Source: JBDHUW01 sp039809345 (GTDB lineage Bacteria > Patescibacteriota > Gracilibacteria > Absconditabacterales > Absconditicoccaceae). From it: a stretch of DNA of 41,074 nt. Below are positions 30,066 to 39,480 of this stretch, piece after piece. Each line of letters begins with the position of its first letter. The stretch's first letter is position 1. Both the position numbers and the translations under genes were made by a program. The stretch lies in NCBI GenBank assembly GCA_039809345.1, contig JBDHUW010000010.1, positions 1-41,074 on the forward strand, in the 5' to 3' direction. The notes below the pieces were generated by a model. The model worked only from the letters and a program-made list of their open reading frames with translations. It was not told the origin of the DNA and did no database searches.

Positions 30066-30997
30066 GGTGTGTTTGGTCTAATAAATAAGCGTATTATATG
30101 GTCAAATACTGGTTGATAACATAGTGTGTTGTTGTAAAAGCGTATTATAAACGTCAATATCACATAACTATATCACAGCAAACTAATTCCCAATCATATA
30201 TTCGATTGCCATCTGAGGAAGATCAAATAACTAAATCATGCTATGAGCAACAATGATGGTATCAATGCGCGCATATTATTTTTGGTTCTTGGTAGTCAAT
30301 ATATCTTCTCTTCTTCTATGAGTGTAGTGTGTTTTGCTGGGAATATATACCAAAGCATATAACTGATAATCTCTTCAGGATTGCTGACAAATCTATTGTT
30401 TATCCACTGTTTTGTAGTATTTGACACCAAGTCAAATCAAAGAAGCAATCCAATCGCTCTCCACGCTATTCATCCAACACACACTACCAAGATCCGAGGA
30501 TAGGGGAAGATTGATATAAGCAACATGGTAATTCATCGTAGAAGGATACTTTCTTTTTTTCGTCGATATGTTTTCTTGTCTGATGTTGCTCTATATCGAC
30601 CATACAGATTTACAAATGGCAAAAAATGGACTACCTTGTTTGCATCAAAATTTATATCAGTTTGTAGCGTTCAGCTTGTAGAAAATATAGGCTTATCATT
30701 TACTATTGTGATGATACCATAAATGATCATTAAGATGGCAATGCCGAGGATTCACTGCGTGATATATGGCAAGATTTCACTATCAAATACGTACCATTCA
30801 AGTATTCACATGATGATTGCTATCACTGAAAATAGCAAAATATATCGTCAATATTTCACGTATCACATCAAAAACTCCTTTTCTTCTTCGTCAAGTTGTA
30901 TTTCACTATTTTTTACTACCAAAGGTACAATTGGAGCGAGAAGCATAATTGCTGAAAGAGATGCATAATGTTTTGCTGTAAATTGTACTTGTGACAT
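30053..30997 (-). CDS. Membrane protein of the T4SS-like operon, unknown family
   Basis: A 314-aa protein with segments near the N terminus (YILLFSVIAIIMGILEWYVF, ITQGILGIAILMIIYGIITIV), in the middle (ITMLLISIFPYPRILVVCVGGIAWRAIGLLLGF) and at the C terminus (ALIPSLLLIAGFSYLIFL, LGISLLGYSYVILTFIIRF). Long soluble stretches lie between them, including FDANKVVHFLPFVNLYGRY. It starts 4 nt after virB4 and overlaps the next gene by 13 nt, so the three are translationally coupled. Position recalls the inner-membrane partners (VirB3/PrgI/VirB6) that sit beside VirB4, but I see no diagnostic motif. Stop TAG. Confidence 0.75.
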
Positions 30998-31001
30998 ATT
31001 T

Positions 31002-33047
31002 TTATTTCACATTGGTAGAAATAAAATCCTTTTCATGTGGAGACGCAAGGACTTTGATTGCAACATGTTGATTCCCCGCAAATAGTATTCACTCTCCGAT
31101 TCATGCTGCTACGAGACGTTGCTTTTCTGCCTCAGACAATCAAATCAACTGGTCAAGTACCTTGATAGAGGCCGTTGATTGTTTCAATAGTAGCTGTACT
31201 GCAGAGTTTGTGATGATTGGTTTCCCATATTGTGAATTGGCAAAGTCTTCAATGTCTTGAGATATTGTTGTAATTCCTAGACCATATTTTCTTGCTCTTT
31301 TCACCATCCCAAAAAGAAAGCTTGCTGATATTTCATGTTTCATCATAATCCATGCTTCATCTACTACGAGCAATCTTTTTTGTTTAAACGATCTGATTTT
31401 TGCCCATATGAAATTCAATACATTGTACATTGCAGGTGTCTTGAGGGAGTCTTCGATGTCTCTGATACTAAAAACAGTCAATGCGTTGTCTAAATTTACA
31501 TTGGTTTCATTGTTGAAGAGTTTCCCGAATGTTCATGATGAAAATTTGCTTAGCTTCATAGCAATGTCGTTTCACCCATCCATACCTTCTAGAACATTGA
31601 TGAGGTCTTGCATAATCGGTGGCTTTTTGTCGCTATAGTCTTCGTCCTCAAGCGTGATTTCTTTGAGTGCGTAAGTAGATTGTAGTGCTCTATCGAGCAA
31701 TGCTTCTTCTTGTGCAGTCAATCCGCCAATCAGTACCGTCACCAATCATATTAGGTTTGCTATTTGAGATCTTAGAAGATCTCATTTTCCGTATTCACTA
31801 TCTTGTAATTTGGGTGGAAGATCAAATGGGTTGATGTATTGCTGAGAGTTCATTGCTATGTTGACATATGTTCCTCAAACCTTGTCAGAAAGGGCTTTGT
31901 ATTCGTTTTCAGGATCAATCACAATTGTTGGGATTCAAAGCAAAAGATATCTCAAGATTTCAAGTTTGACTGTAAATGATTTTCCGGCTCACGATGTAGC
32001 CATCACCATACTATTTGCATTTGGAAGTTTGCCACTAAATCTATCAAAGATTACAAGTGACCCAGTTTGTTCATTTGCTCAGTAGAGGATTCAAGCTTGT
32101 TCTATGAGATCGTTTGCGATAAAAGGGAATGAACCTCAAAGTGAAGAGGTCACCATGCTTCTCGTGATTCCAAGATCATCGACTCATAATGCAGTTGTGC
32201 TGACAAATCACTCATCCATACGTTGAATTGCTGGTTTCACCCTCAATCCATATCATGAAATTTTTTGTTCATATTTTTTCGTTTCTTCAGCGAGTTTTTC
32301 TTTTTCAGGCGTGTAGAGTGAAAAATAGTGTGATACTTCAAAATATCTTTCCTCGCGAGTTGCTAACTTTTGTCTAATTTCTTCTACATCGCGATATTCA
32401 AGTTGTACATCGCTATCGATGGTGATTCCCTTTGCTGCTAAATCACCAATCTCTGCCTTGAGTTGCGTAGCACGTCTTTTCAAAACAGCTTGTATACTAG
32501 CGTCATCTTCTGGATAAATAAACCGAGACATATCCCATTTATTGAAAAATCCGAGCATATCTCTTGTCCAAAGTGCTTCCATATACGAAGGGTAGTTGTG
32601 TGCATAATACGTTTTCCCAAACAGCCCTGATACATTCACCATACCTGATTGCATCTCCCAGTAGCTAGGAGCTATATGAGATTTGTAGTCATTCATAGAA
32701 CTCACATATTCTTTTTCCACATCTTGAATATATTTTCTCATTTCAGAAGTAAGTAGCTTGTCAGAATATTTGTCATCAGGCATACGTATGATCTCTCTCA
32801 ATTGTTCTTGAATGGGATTGTGTCATTTCTCAGCGTCTATCTTGGCTTGCTCACTAGGATCTAGCTTCACTTCCTTCTCATCAGGCTTTTGAATATTTCA
32901 AAATATCCATCAAAAAAACTCATTGAAAAAGCCCTTTTCTCACGTAAGTGTCTCTTTTTGTTTTGGCAAATCATACTCTACATAGCCTCATTTTGAGATC
33001 AATGCTGTATAATCCAAGTTGAATATTTTGTTTTTGAGTTGTGACAT
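31002..33047 (-). CDS. VirB4/TraC-family ATPase
   Basis: A 681-aa cytoplasmic ATPase that powers type IV secretion or conjugation machines. Walker A is TSGAGKSFT at about residue 350, whose first Gly is UGA; then LGIPTIVIDPENEYK. Walker B is LLVVDEAWIMMKH at about residue 560, followed by the family block FLFGMVKRARKYGLGITTISQDIEDF and the C-terminal KVLASPHEKDFISTN. The N-terminal 240 residues are charged and contain a heptad-like segment (KRRATQLKAEIGDLAAKG). First gene of a three-gene operon. Starts ATG 33047, stop TAA. Confidence 0.93.
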
Positions 33048-33129
33048 GCAAATGTCCAAGGTACTAAAATAGAGAGTTTTGTTTCTTTATATAGTATATT
33101 CAAAGCCTTCAAGAAAGGAAATATGGTAT

Positions 33130-33279
33130 ATGGAGCAATATGATAAGAGGGATTTTCGAGTTGACATTGAATCTCATGGTGATATAATAGCGCCATTATT
33201 CATCAGACTTATGAGATTATATCAAAAGTCCATGGATTTGCCAAGTGAGCCTCCTAAGTTAATTCCCATTTTAACATAA
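33130..33279 (+). CDS. Small protein of unknown function
   Basis: 49 aa, MEQYDKRDFRVDIESHGDI..., ending LIPILT. An AAAGGA box 10 nt before the ATG supports the start, and a terminator follows 20 nt after the TAA. Charged N terminus, amphipathic helix (FIRLMRLYQKSM), proline-rich end. It occupies the 365-nt gap between the divergent virB4 gene and gatC. No family recognised. Confidence 0.45.
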   Translation: MEQYDKRDFRVDIESHGDIIAPLFIRLMRLYQKSMDLPSEPPKLIPILT

Positions 33280-33298
33280 TTACTATTTTATCCTCACC

Positions 33299-33330
33299 TC
33301 CCACCGGTATCCACCCGTGGGACTTTTTTA
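33299..33330 (+). terminator. Intrinsic terminator upstream of gatC
   Basis: TCCCA-C-CGG paired with CCG-TGGGA around a short loop, followed by a T run at 33324-33329. It insulates gatC from the small upstream gene. Confidence 0.65.
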
Positions 33331-33332
33331 TA

Positions 33333-33360
33333 TTGCAATTGGAGTGCAAAAAAATACACT
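33333..33360 (+). promoter_or_regulatory. Candidate promoter of the gatC-fusA operon
   Basis: TTGCAA (33333-33338), 16-nt spacer, TACACT (33355-33360). The transcript would start near 33367. Confidence 0.4.
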
Positions 33361-33365
33361 CTAAC

Positions 33366-33389
33366 GCATACCTTCGAGGTGCTTTTTTT
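33366..33389 (+). terminator. Terminator-like hairpin at the start of the gatC leader
   Basis: ACCT/AGGT stem closed by a TCG loop, extended by GC/GC past a two-base bulge, then seven T. It sits at the predicted 5' end of the gatC-fusA transcript, so it is either a second terminator for upstream transcripts or an attenuator. Confidence 0.35.
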
Positions 33390-33412
33390 AGTCTACCAAG
33401 TATGAGTGTACT

Positions 33413-33712
33413 ATGGCAATCACACAAGAGGAATTACTTCATTTAGCGAAGCTTTCTGCTATTCAGCTCTCATCAGAAGAGATGGAAAAGCTCTGAAATG
33501 ACTTAGATGGGATACTTGCATACGTTTCCCAGCTACAAGAGGTTGATACTGATTGATATGAGCCATTGTTACAACCGATACCTGGGACTATATCTAAACC
33601 AGTAGAAGGAGTTGAAGTGTACGACGATCCAGATGCGATGTTGATGAATACGAAACATCAAATCAATCATAGGCACATCGTGATTACAAGCAAGAAAGCA
33701 GAAGAGAATTAG
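33413..33712 (+). CDS. gatC: Asp-tRNA(Asn)/Glu-tRNA(Gln) amidotransferase subunit C
   Basis: 99 aa. GatC is the belt-like linker that stabilises GatA and GatB in the transamidase converting mischarged Glu-tRNA-Gln (or Asp-tRNA-Asn). Family pattern: LLHLAKLSAIQLSSEEMEKL with a helix-turn, then GILAYVSQLQEVDTDGYEPLLQP, ending in a short C-terminal tail. Three UGA glycines (KLGNDL, DTDGYE). gatA and gatB are not in the window. Stop TAG; fusA follows after 42 nt on the same strand. Because asnS is present, the transamidase probably serves mainly Gln-tRNA. Confidence 0.9.
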
Positions 33713-33754
33713 TTTACAAGATACTTTATTTATATCACACTATACAATTACACA

Positions 33755-35857
33755 ATGGCAAATTCATTAGAAAAAGTAAGAAACGTCGGTATTATCGCTC
33801 ATATTGATGCGGGTAAAACTACTACCACGGAACGTATTCTTTATTATACTGGTAAGAACCACAAAATAGGAGAAGTTCACGAAGGTGAGGCTACTATGGA
33901 TTGGATGGAACAGGAACAGGAAAGAGGTATTACTATCACTTCTGCTGCTACTACATGTTCTTGGAAAGGACATCATATCAATATCATTGACACGCCAGGA
34001 CACGTGGATTTCACAATTGAGGTTGAGCGTTCGTTGAGAGTTCTAGATGGTGCAGTGACTGTACTTTCTTCTTCTGATGCAGTACAACCCCAAACTGAAA
34101 CTGTATGGAGACAAGCTGATAAATATCACGTTCCTAGAATGTGTTTCGTAAATAAGATTGATAAGATATGAGCAGATTTCAAATTATGTATTTCTGAAAT
34201 TAGAGAAAGACTTTCTACTAAAGCTTTTGCTATTCAGTTGCCGTATGGTGAATCAAGTGAGTTCAAAGGGATTGTAGATTTGGTAACTATGAAGTATTTC
34301 ACATTTGAAGGAGAAAATGGTGAAACGCAAGTAGAACAAGATATTCCTGCTGATTTTGTTGATATATGTAAAGAGTATAGAGAAACTATGATTGATGCTA
34401 TATCTGTATTTGATGATGAATTGGCAGAAAAGTTTCTTGGAGGAGAAGAAATTAGCGTAGAATTGATCCAAAAAGCAATTAGAAAAGGAACAGTTTCTAA
34501 TCAATTCTACCCAGTATTGGTAGGAACCGCATTGAGAAATGCATGAGTACAATTGATGCTTGACTGTGCAGTAGCTTACCTACCATCTCCATTGGATATC
34601 GGTGCTGTACATGGTACAGACGTAGATGATGCAGAGAAAGCTATGGGAAGAGAACCGGATGATTCAGAGCCAGCTTCAGCATTGGCATTCAAGATTATGA
34701 CGGATCCATACGTGGGTACTCTTACATTCGCAAGAGTGTATTCAGGGGTAATCAAATCTGGAGATGCGTTATTGAATCCAAGAACTGGGGACAAAGAAAG
34801 AGTGTGACGTTTGCTTTTGATGCATGCTAATAAGAGAGAAGAAATTTCTGAAATACATGCTGGACATATTTGTGCGTTCTTGTGATTGAAAGACGTGAAA
34901 ACAGGTGATACTCTATGTGATCAAAAACAACCTATCGTACTTGAAAGAATGGAATTCCCTGAACCAGTTATCCAGATTGCAGTAGAACCAGCTTCTAAAA
35001 AAGATCAAGAAAAAATGGCTCTTGGACTTGGTAAACTTGCTTATGAAGATCCTTCGTTTAGATTCTATACAGATGAAGAATCAGGACAAACAATCATTGC
35101 AGGTATGGGGGAACTTCACTTGGAAATTATTGTAGATAGATTGAAGAGAGAGCACAAAGTAGAGGTAGTAACTGGTAAACCGCAAGTTGCATACAGAGAA
35201 GCTATCACAAAGAATGCAGACGGAGAGTGAGTATTCAAGAGACAATCTGGAGGACGTGGACAATATGGACATGTGATATTGCATATGGAAAAACTACCAG
35301 AAGATAGTGAGAAGACATACGAGTTCAGAGATGATGTGACAGGAGGTATCATACCAAAAGAATTTATTCCTGCTATCGACAAGGGTGCTCAAGAAATGAT
35401 GAAACAGTGACCATTGGCTGGATATCCAGTAATCGGTGTAAGAGTGGCTCCATTTGATGGCTCATACCACGATGTGGATTCATCAGAAGTATCGTTCAAG
35501 GTAGCTACATATAGAGCATTCAAAGATGCATTTATGAAGGCTGGTCCAGTGATCCTTGAACCAATCATGTCAGTAGAAGTTACTCTACCAGACGAATATA
35601 TGGGTGATATCATGGGTGATCTTTCTTCAAGAAGAGGAATGATTCAAGGACAGGACCAAAAAGGGAAAGCGATGATTATCAAAGCTAAAGTACCATTGTC
35701 AGAAATGTTTGGATATTCAACTCAAATGAGATCTATGACACAGGGTAGAGCATCATACGCTATGGAGTTCTCTCACTATGATAGAGTACCAAACAATATT
35801 GCTCAACAAATCATGGATGAAAGAAAAGGAAAGACAAAAAATACTGAAGATGAATAA
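33755..35857 (+). CDS. fusA: Elongation factor G
   Basis: A 700-aa translational GTPase that moves tRNAs and mRNA on the ribosome. G1 is AHIDAGKTTTTE, switch 1/2 includes ERGITITSAATT and DTPGHVDFT, and G4 is NKIDKIGADF, where the Gly of that segment is the first of six in-frame UGA codons. Others fall in RNAGVQLM, KERVGRLLL, AFLGLKDV, DGEGVFKRQSGGRGQYGH and MKQGPLAGYPV, all invariant EF-G glycines. This gene alone establishes the code. Domain V ends normally at GKTKNTEDE, then TAA. Downstream of gatC, possibly same transcript. A bidirectional terminator follows. Confidence 0.98.
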
Positions 35858-35872
35858 GAATAAGGAAAAGAA

Positions 35873-35897
35873 AAACCGTCGCTATGACGGTTTTTTT
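35873..35897. terminator. Bidirectional terminator between fusA and the convergent gene
   Basis: AAACCGTC / GACGGTTT, 8-bp perfect stem with a 5-nt loop and T runs on both sides. The TAA of the minus-strand gene (35896-35898) borders it directly. Confidence 0.88.
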
Positions 35898-36429
35898 AAT
35901 AATCATCTTGCATAAATAAGACTGGGTTGATCAACGCTCACAATGCTTTATATATGTTACCAGCTATTTTCTCGCATATTTCATATTTATACTCAAGGTC
36001 TAATCATTCAGGATTATCTTTGTATGTTTTTAAGAATATTTTAATATGAGTGAAGCATAATCATAATTTGTGATTGGTAGCTCTGTATGAGTTTAGGTTC
36101 CCATTTCTAAGTGCTACCTGTCATTGAAATGCTGATTCCAATGATTCAAAATATTTTTCGTTATTACTCATAAAGGTTTCAAGATCGATATAGAGTTTAT
36201 CAATGTATTTTTTATTTCTTGTTGTATCTCTACAAGCCATGTCTATGGAACGTCACTCTTCCATAGGTCCAATGTATAGGCGATTTAAATCGCTTGTTAA
36301 CTTTTCAGAAATCTCCTTAAACCCACGAGGTTCTGATAGAGAATCTGCAATATCCCTCCTGGTTCAATTACACGATGGCTTCTTTTCTCCTTGCCCTCAA
36401 TTGAGGATCTTGCTGATGAATCCTAACAT
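35896..36429 (-). CDS. Unknown protein, second gene of a pair
   Basis: 177 aa, MLGFISKILNGGQGEKKPSCNG..., predicted soluble and helical (FKEISEKLTSDLNRLYIG, YIDKLYIDLETFMSNNEKYFESLESAFQ). A short amphipathic N-terminal helix might touch the membrane. Several UGA glycines, for example LNGGQG and FQGQVA, show it is a native gene. It lies 22 nt after another unknown gene on the same strand. No family recognised. Confidence 0.7.
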
Positions 36430-36451
36430 GATTTGGTGTTATGAATAAATA

Positions 36452-36913
36452 TTATGCAAACACATTTTCTACCATTTCCTTAATAGATTCTGGAGTACTG
36501 ATTACTTCATATTTTTGTGAGAGTGCGTTCATAAATGACGTCATGATCGCTATAAATCATGATTTAGTAGTGTCGGGATTGTTTTTTCACTCCTTGGTTG
36601 CGTTTACAAAGTTTGTAAATGTATCAGCTCCGAACATGGTCAATGCTGTTTTCAGAGGAATTTTTAGCAAAAATCACTGAGAGTCCACAAATCATGCGAG
36701 TAATTTATCACCAGTTTCTTTGGAGAACACGCACGCTAAGCCTGTTTCTCTCACTTCAATTAAGTTCTTGACGTGTGCTTTCGCTTTCGCCAGAAATGGT
36801 TCAAACATTTTGATAATATTCTTTTTATTTTCCGGAGTTCCCTCGATGAGTCATGTATTGAATGCTGCAAAGAGTTCATCATCAGTTGGGAGTGCAATTA
36901 TCTTGGTCGCCAT
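36452..36913 (-). CDS. Unknown protein, first gene of a pair
   Basis: 153 aa, MATKIIALPTDDELFAAFNTG..., soluble and helical, with a periodic pattern of FVDSQGFLLKIPLKTALTMF and FVNATKEGKNNPDTTKSG. UGA is used for Gly at five places, including AGFVDSQGF. Followed by a second unknown gene after 22 nt, so the two probably act together. I cannot assign a function; the window gives no decisive neighbour. Confidence 0.7.
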
Positions 36914-36984
36914 GTAATCAACTACAATTATAAAACTATCGTATCATGATTATAATGGAATATCTCTCATTGTCAAATTTTATG

Positions 36985-37809
36985 TTACAATAATCCTTGA
37001 AGCCTCATAGCTCTTATGAGCCTACCAACTCCAATTCCACCGCCGAATCTAGGGAAGAAGTCATATGAAAGAAAACTTTCTAATTCGCTTTCTACGCGTT
37101 CTTTCCCAAAGGTATCGTAGAGAATCTTTGCATATCATCATTCACTAATTGTATGGAACAATTCTCTCATTTCGGCTTGATTAGTACTTCTTTCGGCAGA
37201 TCATATGGTTTCCATCCCATGCAAGATGACATCAATTTTGTTCGCGACCTCGCCATTTTTTTTCATATTCCAGAAGGGGCTTGTGTATTGAGGGAAATGA
37301 GTGAGAAGAACTGCATGTCAGAAATCTGAGCCCATTTTGAGCTCATGTTCACTCGTCAACTCTTTGGTTTCATAAAACTCTGCTATTTCACCGTATGATT
37401 TCGCTGGAATTGAATCTTTTGAGCCAAATCACAAATACTCGAGAAGTTCGCATTCTAGTAGTTGCAACTCATCGATCGCTCACTTTGTTTCAAATTCAAA
37501 CATCGGGAATATAGTTTCATGACGTCCTGGAATGGGGTTCTGTTCGTTTCTATAGCTCGTGCTCACACAAAAAACTCCTGGTAATCAAGGATTACACAGG
37601 AGCTCGTGTTCTAACCACATTTGGCCAGTTTGTGGAAGAGGTCGTTTTTGTCACTGATATTCAAACGTCGCAATAGTAGAGGGATCTTCGCATGCTGCCA
37701 AAATGCTCAACCTTGATTGCGGATGCACCTCAATCCATCATTTAGATAAAAAAAAATTTCTCAAACGAGAAGCCACATTGTGAAAGTCTGTTGCGTTGGT
37801 GTTTTGCAT
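36985..37809 (-). CDS. Free-standing AsxRS-like catalytic core (asparagine synthetase AS-AR type?)
   Basis: 274 aa forming a class II synthetase core without the anticodon-binding OB fold. Motif 2 is TSYRNEQNPIPGRHETIFPMFEFE and motif 3 is FPRFGGGIGVGRLIRAMRL; LPQTGQMWLEHELL and EVHPQSRLSILAACEDP also match the AspRS/AsnRS core. The length and domain loss recall the archaeal-type asparagine synthetase related to AsnRS (AS-AR, about 290 aa), which amidates free aspartate. Another possibility is a tRNA- or protein-modifying paralogue such as those related to LysRS. UGA glycines include SKGWIE and EGGYAK. Stop TAA. It has its own promoter and a leader hairpin. Confidence 0.75.
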
Positions 37810-37823
37810 GTTGTAAAATAATT

Positions 37824-37852
37824 AGAGTATAAAGTCGGGGGACTTTCACTCT
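37824..37852 (-). promoter_or_regulatory. Leader hairpin upstream of the AsxRS-like gene
   Basis: On the minus strand AGAGT and ACTCT enclose AAAGTC / GACTTT with a C4 loop, a two-part stem in the predicted 5' leader, 15 nt before the ATG. It could tune translation or mRNA stability. No T-box consensus is seen. Confidence 0.4.
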
Positions 37853-37873
37853 GATATTTTTGAAACCTCCCGT

Positions 37874-37901
37874 AAGATATGAAATTGGGTATGGGATGCA
37901 A
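37874..37901 (-). promoter_or_regulatory. Candidate promoter of the AsxRS-like gene
   Basis: Minus strand: TTGCAT, 16-nt spacer, TATCTT. A start near 37867 gives a leader of about 58 nt containing the hairpin. Confidence 0.5.
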
Positions 37902-37942
37902 CCACAAATTCACGAGATGAGGTTATATTTGCGCAAATACCA

Positions 37943-37970
37943 TTGACCGAGGAGCTCTTTTGTGTATAGT
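37943..37970 (+). promoter_or_regulatory. Candidate promoter giving a leaderless transcript
   Basis: TTGACC (37943-37948), 16-nt spacer, TATAGT (37965-37970). The ATG at 37978 is only 7 nt beyond the -10 box, so transcription would begin at or next to the start codon. Confidence 0.5.
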
Positions 37971-37977
37971 ATATATT

Positions 37978-38855
37978 ATGCAAGAGCTCAATAAAAATGA
38001 AAACATACATAGTTATTATAAAGTTGCATATGGACATGTTTTAGATGTGAAGTTTTTTGATGTATTGAAGGAAGGGCAAAAAGATTTACACAATCAAATT
38101 AAGGATCATACTGCTATATCTATCTTGAGGCTATTTTCAACTTACAAAAATTAGATGACAATATTACTGATATATATTTTGCATATTGAGAACCAACACC
38201 TTTAGTAAAAATTGATAGCAAATCTTGAGATGATGACTCCTACTATGAACTTGACTATTCTCACTTATCAAGAGATGAAGATTATGATGAAGTACATGAT
38301 CCCGTTCCCGATGCTCTACAGTATAAATATAGGAATCCTCATGATAAAATATTTGCAGCACTAAAGGATAGCATATCTATACAAACATTGGAGGGAGTCG
38401 GTTCGTATATCAAACTAAAAGTTGACGATGATATCTTTAGCCTAGATTATGATCAAGATGCTGGTGCATATGAAGAAGCAGAAGGTTATATTCGTCCTTT
38501 TATGGGTAAGACCTCCCTATCACTAGAAGATGTTTGTAGTAATGCTAGGCATAAGGAAGATTTAATTGGGATTCTACAGTATCAGAAAAGATACATTGAA
38601 TCTCAGATTGAACATGCTATACAAAAATTACAAATGAGTATTGACAAGAAAAACAAATATATTATCTGAATTACAGAGGAAGTATGATTAAATGATGTCA
38701 GAGTGAATGCTACATTAGAGCAGATGAAGTTTATATACAGTCTATTAAAAAAAACTAAAAAATTAAATGATTACGAAAAAAGCGCACTTTTCGCCGTTGC
38801 TCAATTTGCTACCAGAAGTGAGGCAAGTGCATTAATCGATTTTTTGAAATCATAA
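37978..38855 (+). pseudogene. Unknown gene split by an apparent one-base deletion
   Basis: The first frame (MQELNKNENIHSYYKVAYG...) ends in TAG at 38152-38154. A second frame, open from about 38102 to the TAA at 38853-38855, continues the protein with LDDNITDIYFAYGEPTPLV and has no ATG start of its own before residue-rich coding sequence. Adding one A to the A5 tract at 38146-38150 would join them (STYK-K-LDDNITD) into about 292 aa. The joined product is acidic and helical, with a coiled coil near YQKRYIESQIEHAIQKLQMS and an ending NDYEKSALFAVAQFATRSEASALIDFLKS. No family recognised. The break may be a sequencing error, phase variation or true decay. UGA glycines lie in the second part. Confidence 0.6.
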
Positions 38856-38861
38856 TAAACA

Positions 38862-39452
38862 TTACTCAAACAACCCTCCAGGCTCACCATTTGTGATATG
38901 CTGTTTGAAATTCTCTTCATCATCTTGTGAATATTTTGGTACTCATTTCAAAATCGATGCTTTGCTGAGGTGTTTTGCGTGCATTACGCTACGTCGTAGG
39001 GTATAGATTATTCAAATGAGAAGGAGAATTGCAGTGAAGAAATATCAATCAGAAAGCTTCATGGTGTATGTGATATTGTTCTTGAGTAGCATTGCGATGT
39101 CTCATATAGCGATGTATGCTGTAGTGAGGATGATGAGGAGGAAGAGAGAAAAGAGTGATTCGTTTTCTTTGAATCCGATAGTTTGATGGATGAATGCTTT
39201 GAATCTGTAACTAAGTGCCCATACTATCAGCAATATCCATGCTCAGAAGATGAGAATAGCAGATTTGATGAGATGTATATTCAAGAGTCTATATGAAATT
39301 GTATCTCATTCATTCAGTGGGGACACATGCAACAATGGCATAGTTATCAACAACAGTCACAAGATAGTACAGTATGCTATCGCTACTTTTTCACCGCTAG
39401 AATATCTTCCTCGTTTATTGATGAATACAGAGCGAGCATTAGTATATTTCAT
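38862..39452 (-). CDS. Four-segment membrane protein of unknown function
   Basis: 196 aa with hydrophobic segments VAIAYCTILGLLLITMPLLHV, SAILIFGAWILLIVWALSY, LFSLFLLIILTTAYIAIGDIAM and GYFFTAILLLIGIIYTL, then a charged cytosolic tail ending EPGGLFE. Several UGA glycines are used (TILGLLL, AIGDIAM). The frame is open upstream into the bcp gene; the ATG at 39452 is 28 nt after the bcp stop and is the best start. Probably in one transcript with bcp and the pilin-like gene. No family recognised. Confidence 0.7.
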
Positions 39453-39480
39453 GAAGTCGATTGATATGGATAAATAAAAT

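Noticed and set aside
33755..35857. UGA as tryptophan (Mycoplasma-type code)
   Set aside because: UGA sits at glycine, not tryptophan, columns of EF-G, CTP synthase and P-loops, and TGG is used for Trp.
33755..35857. UGA as selenocysteine
   Set aside because: UGA is far too frequent, occurs in non-redox proteins, and no SECIS-like hairpins follow the codons.
37824..37852. T-box riboswitch ahead of the AsxRS-like gene
   Set aside because: There is only one hairpin in a short leader, and no T-box sequence or antiterminator pair.
38100..38160. Programmed -1 frameshift in the 37978-38855 gene
   Set aside because: The A5 tract does not form a proper X XXY YYZ slippery heptamer in the first frame and no downstream pseudoknot is evident; an indel is simpler.
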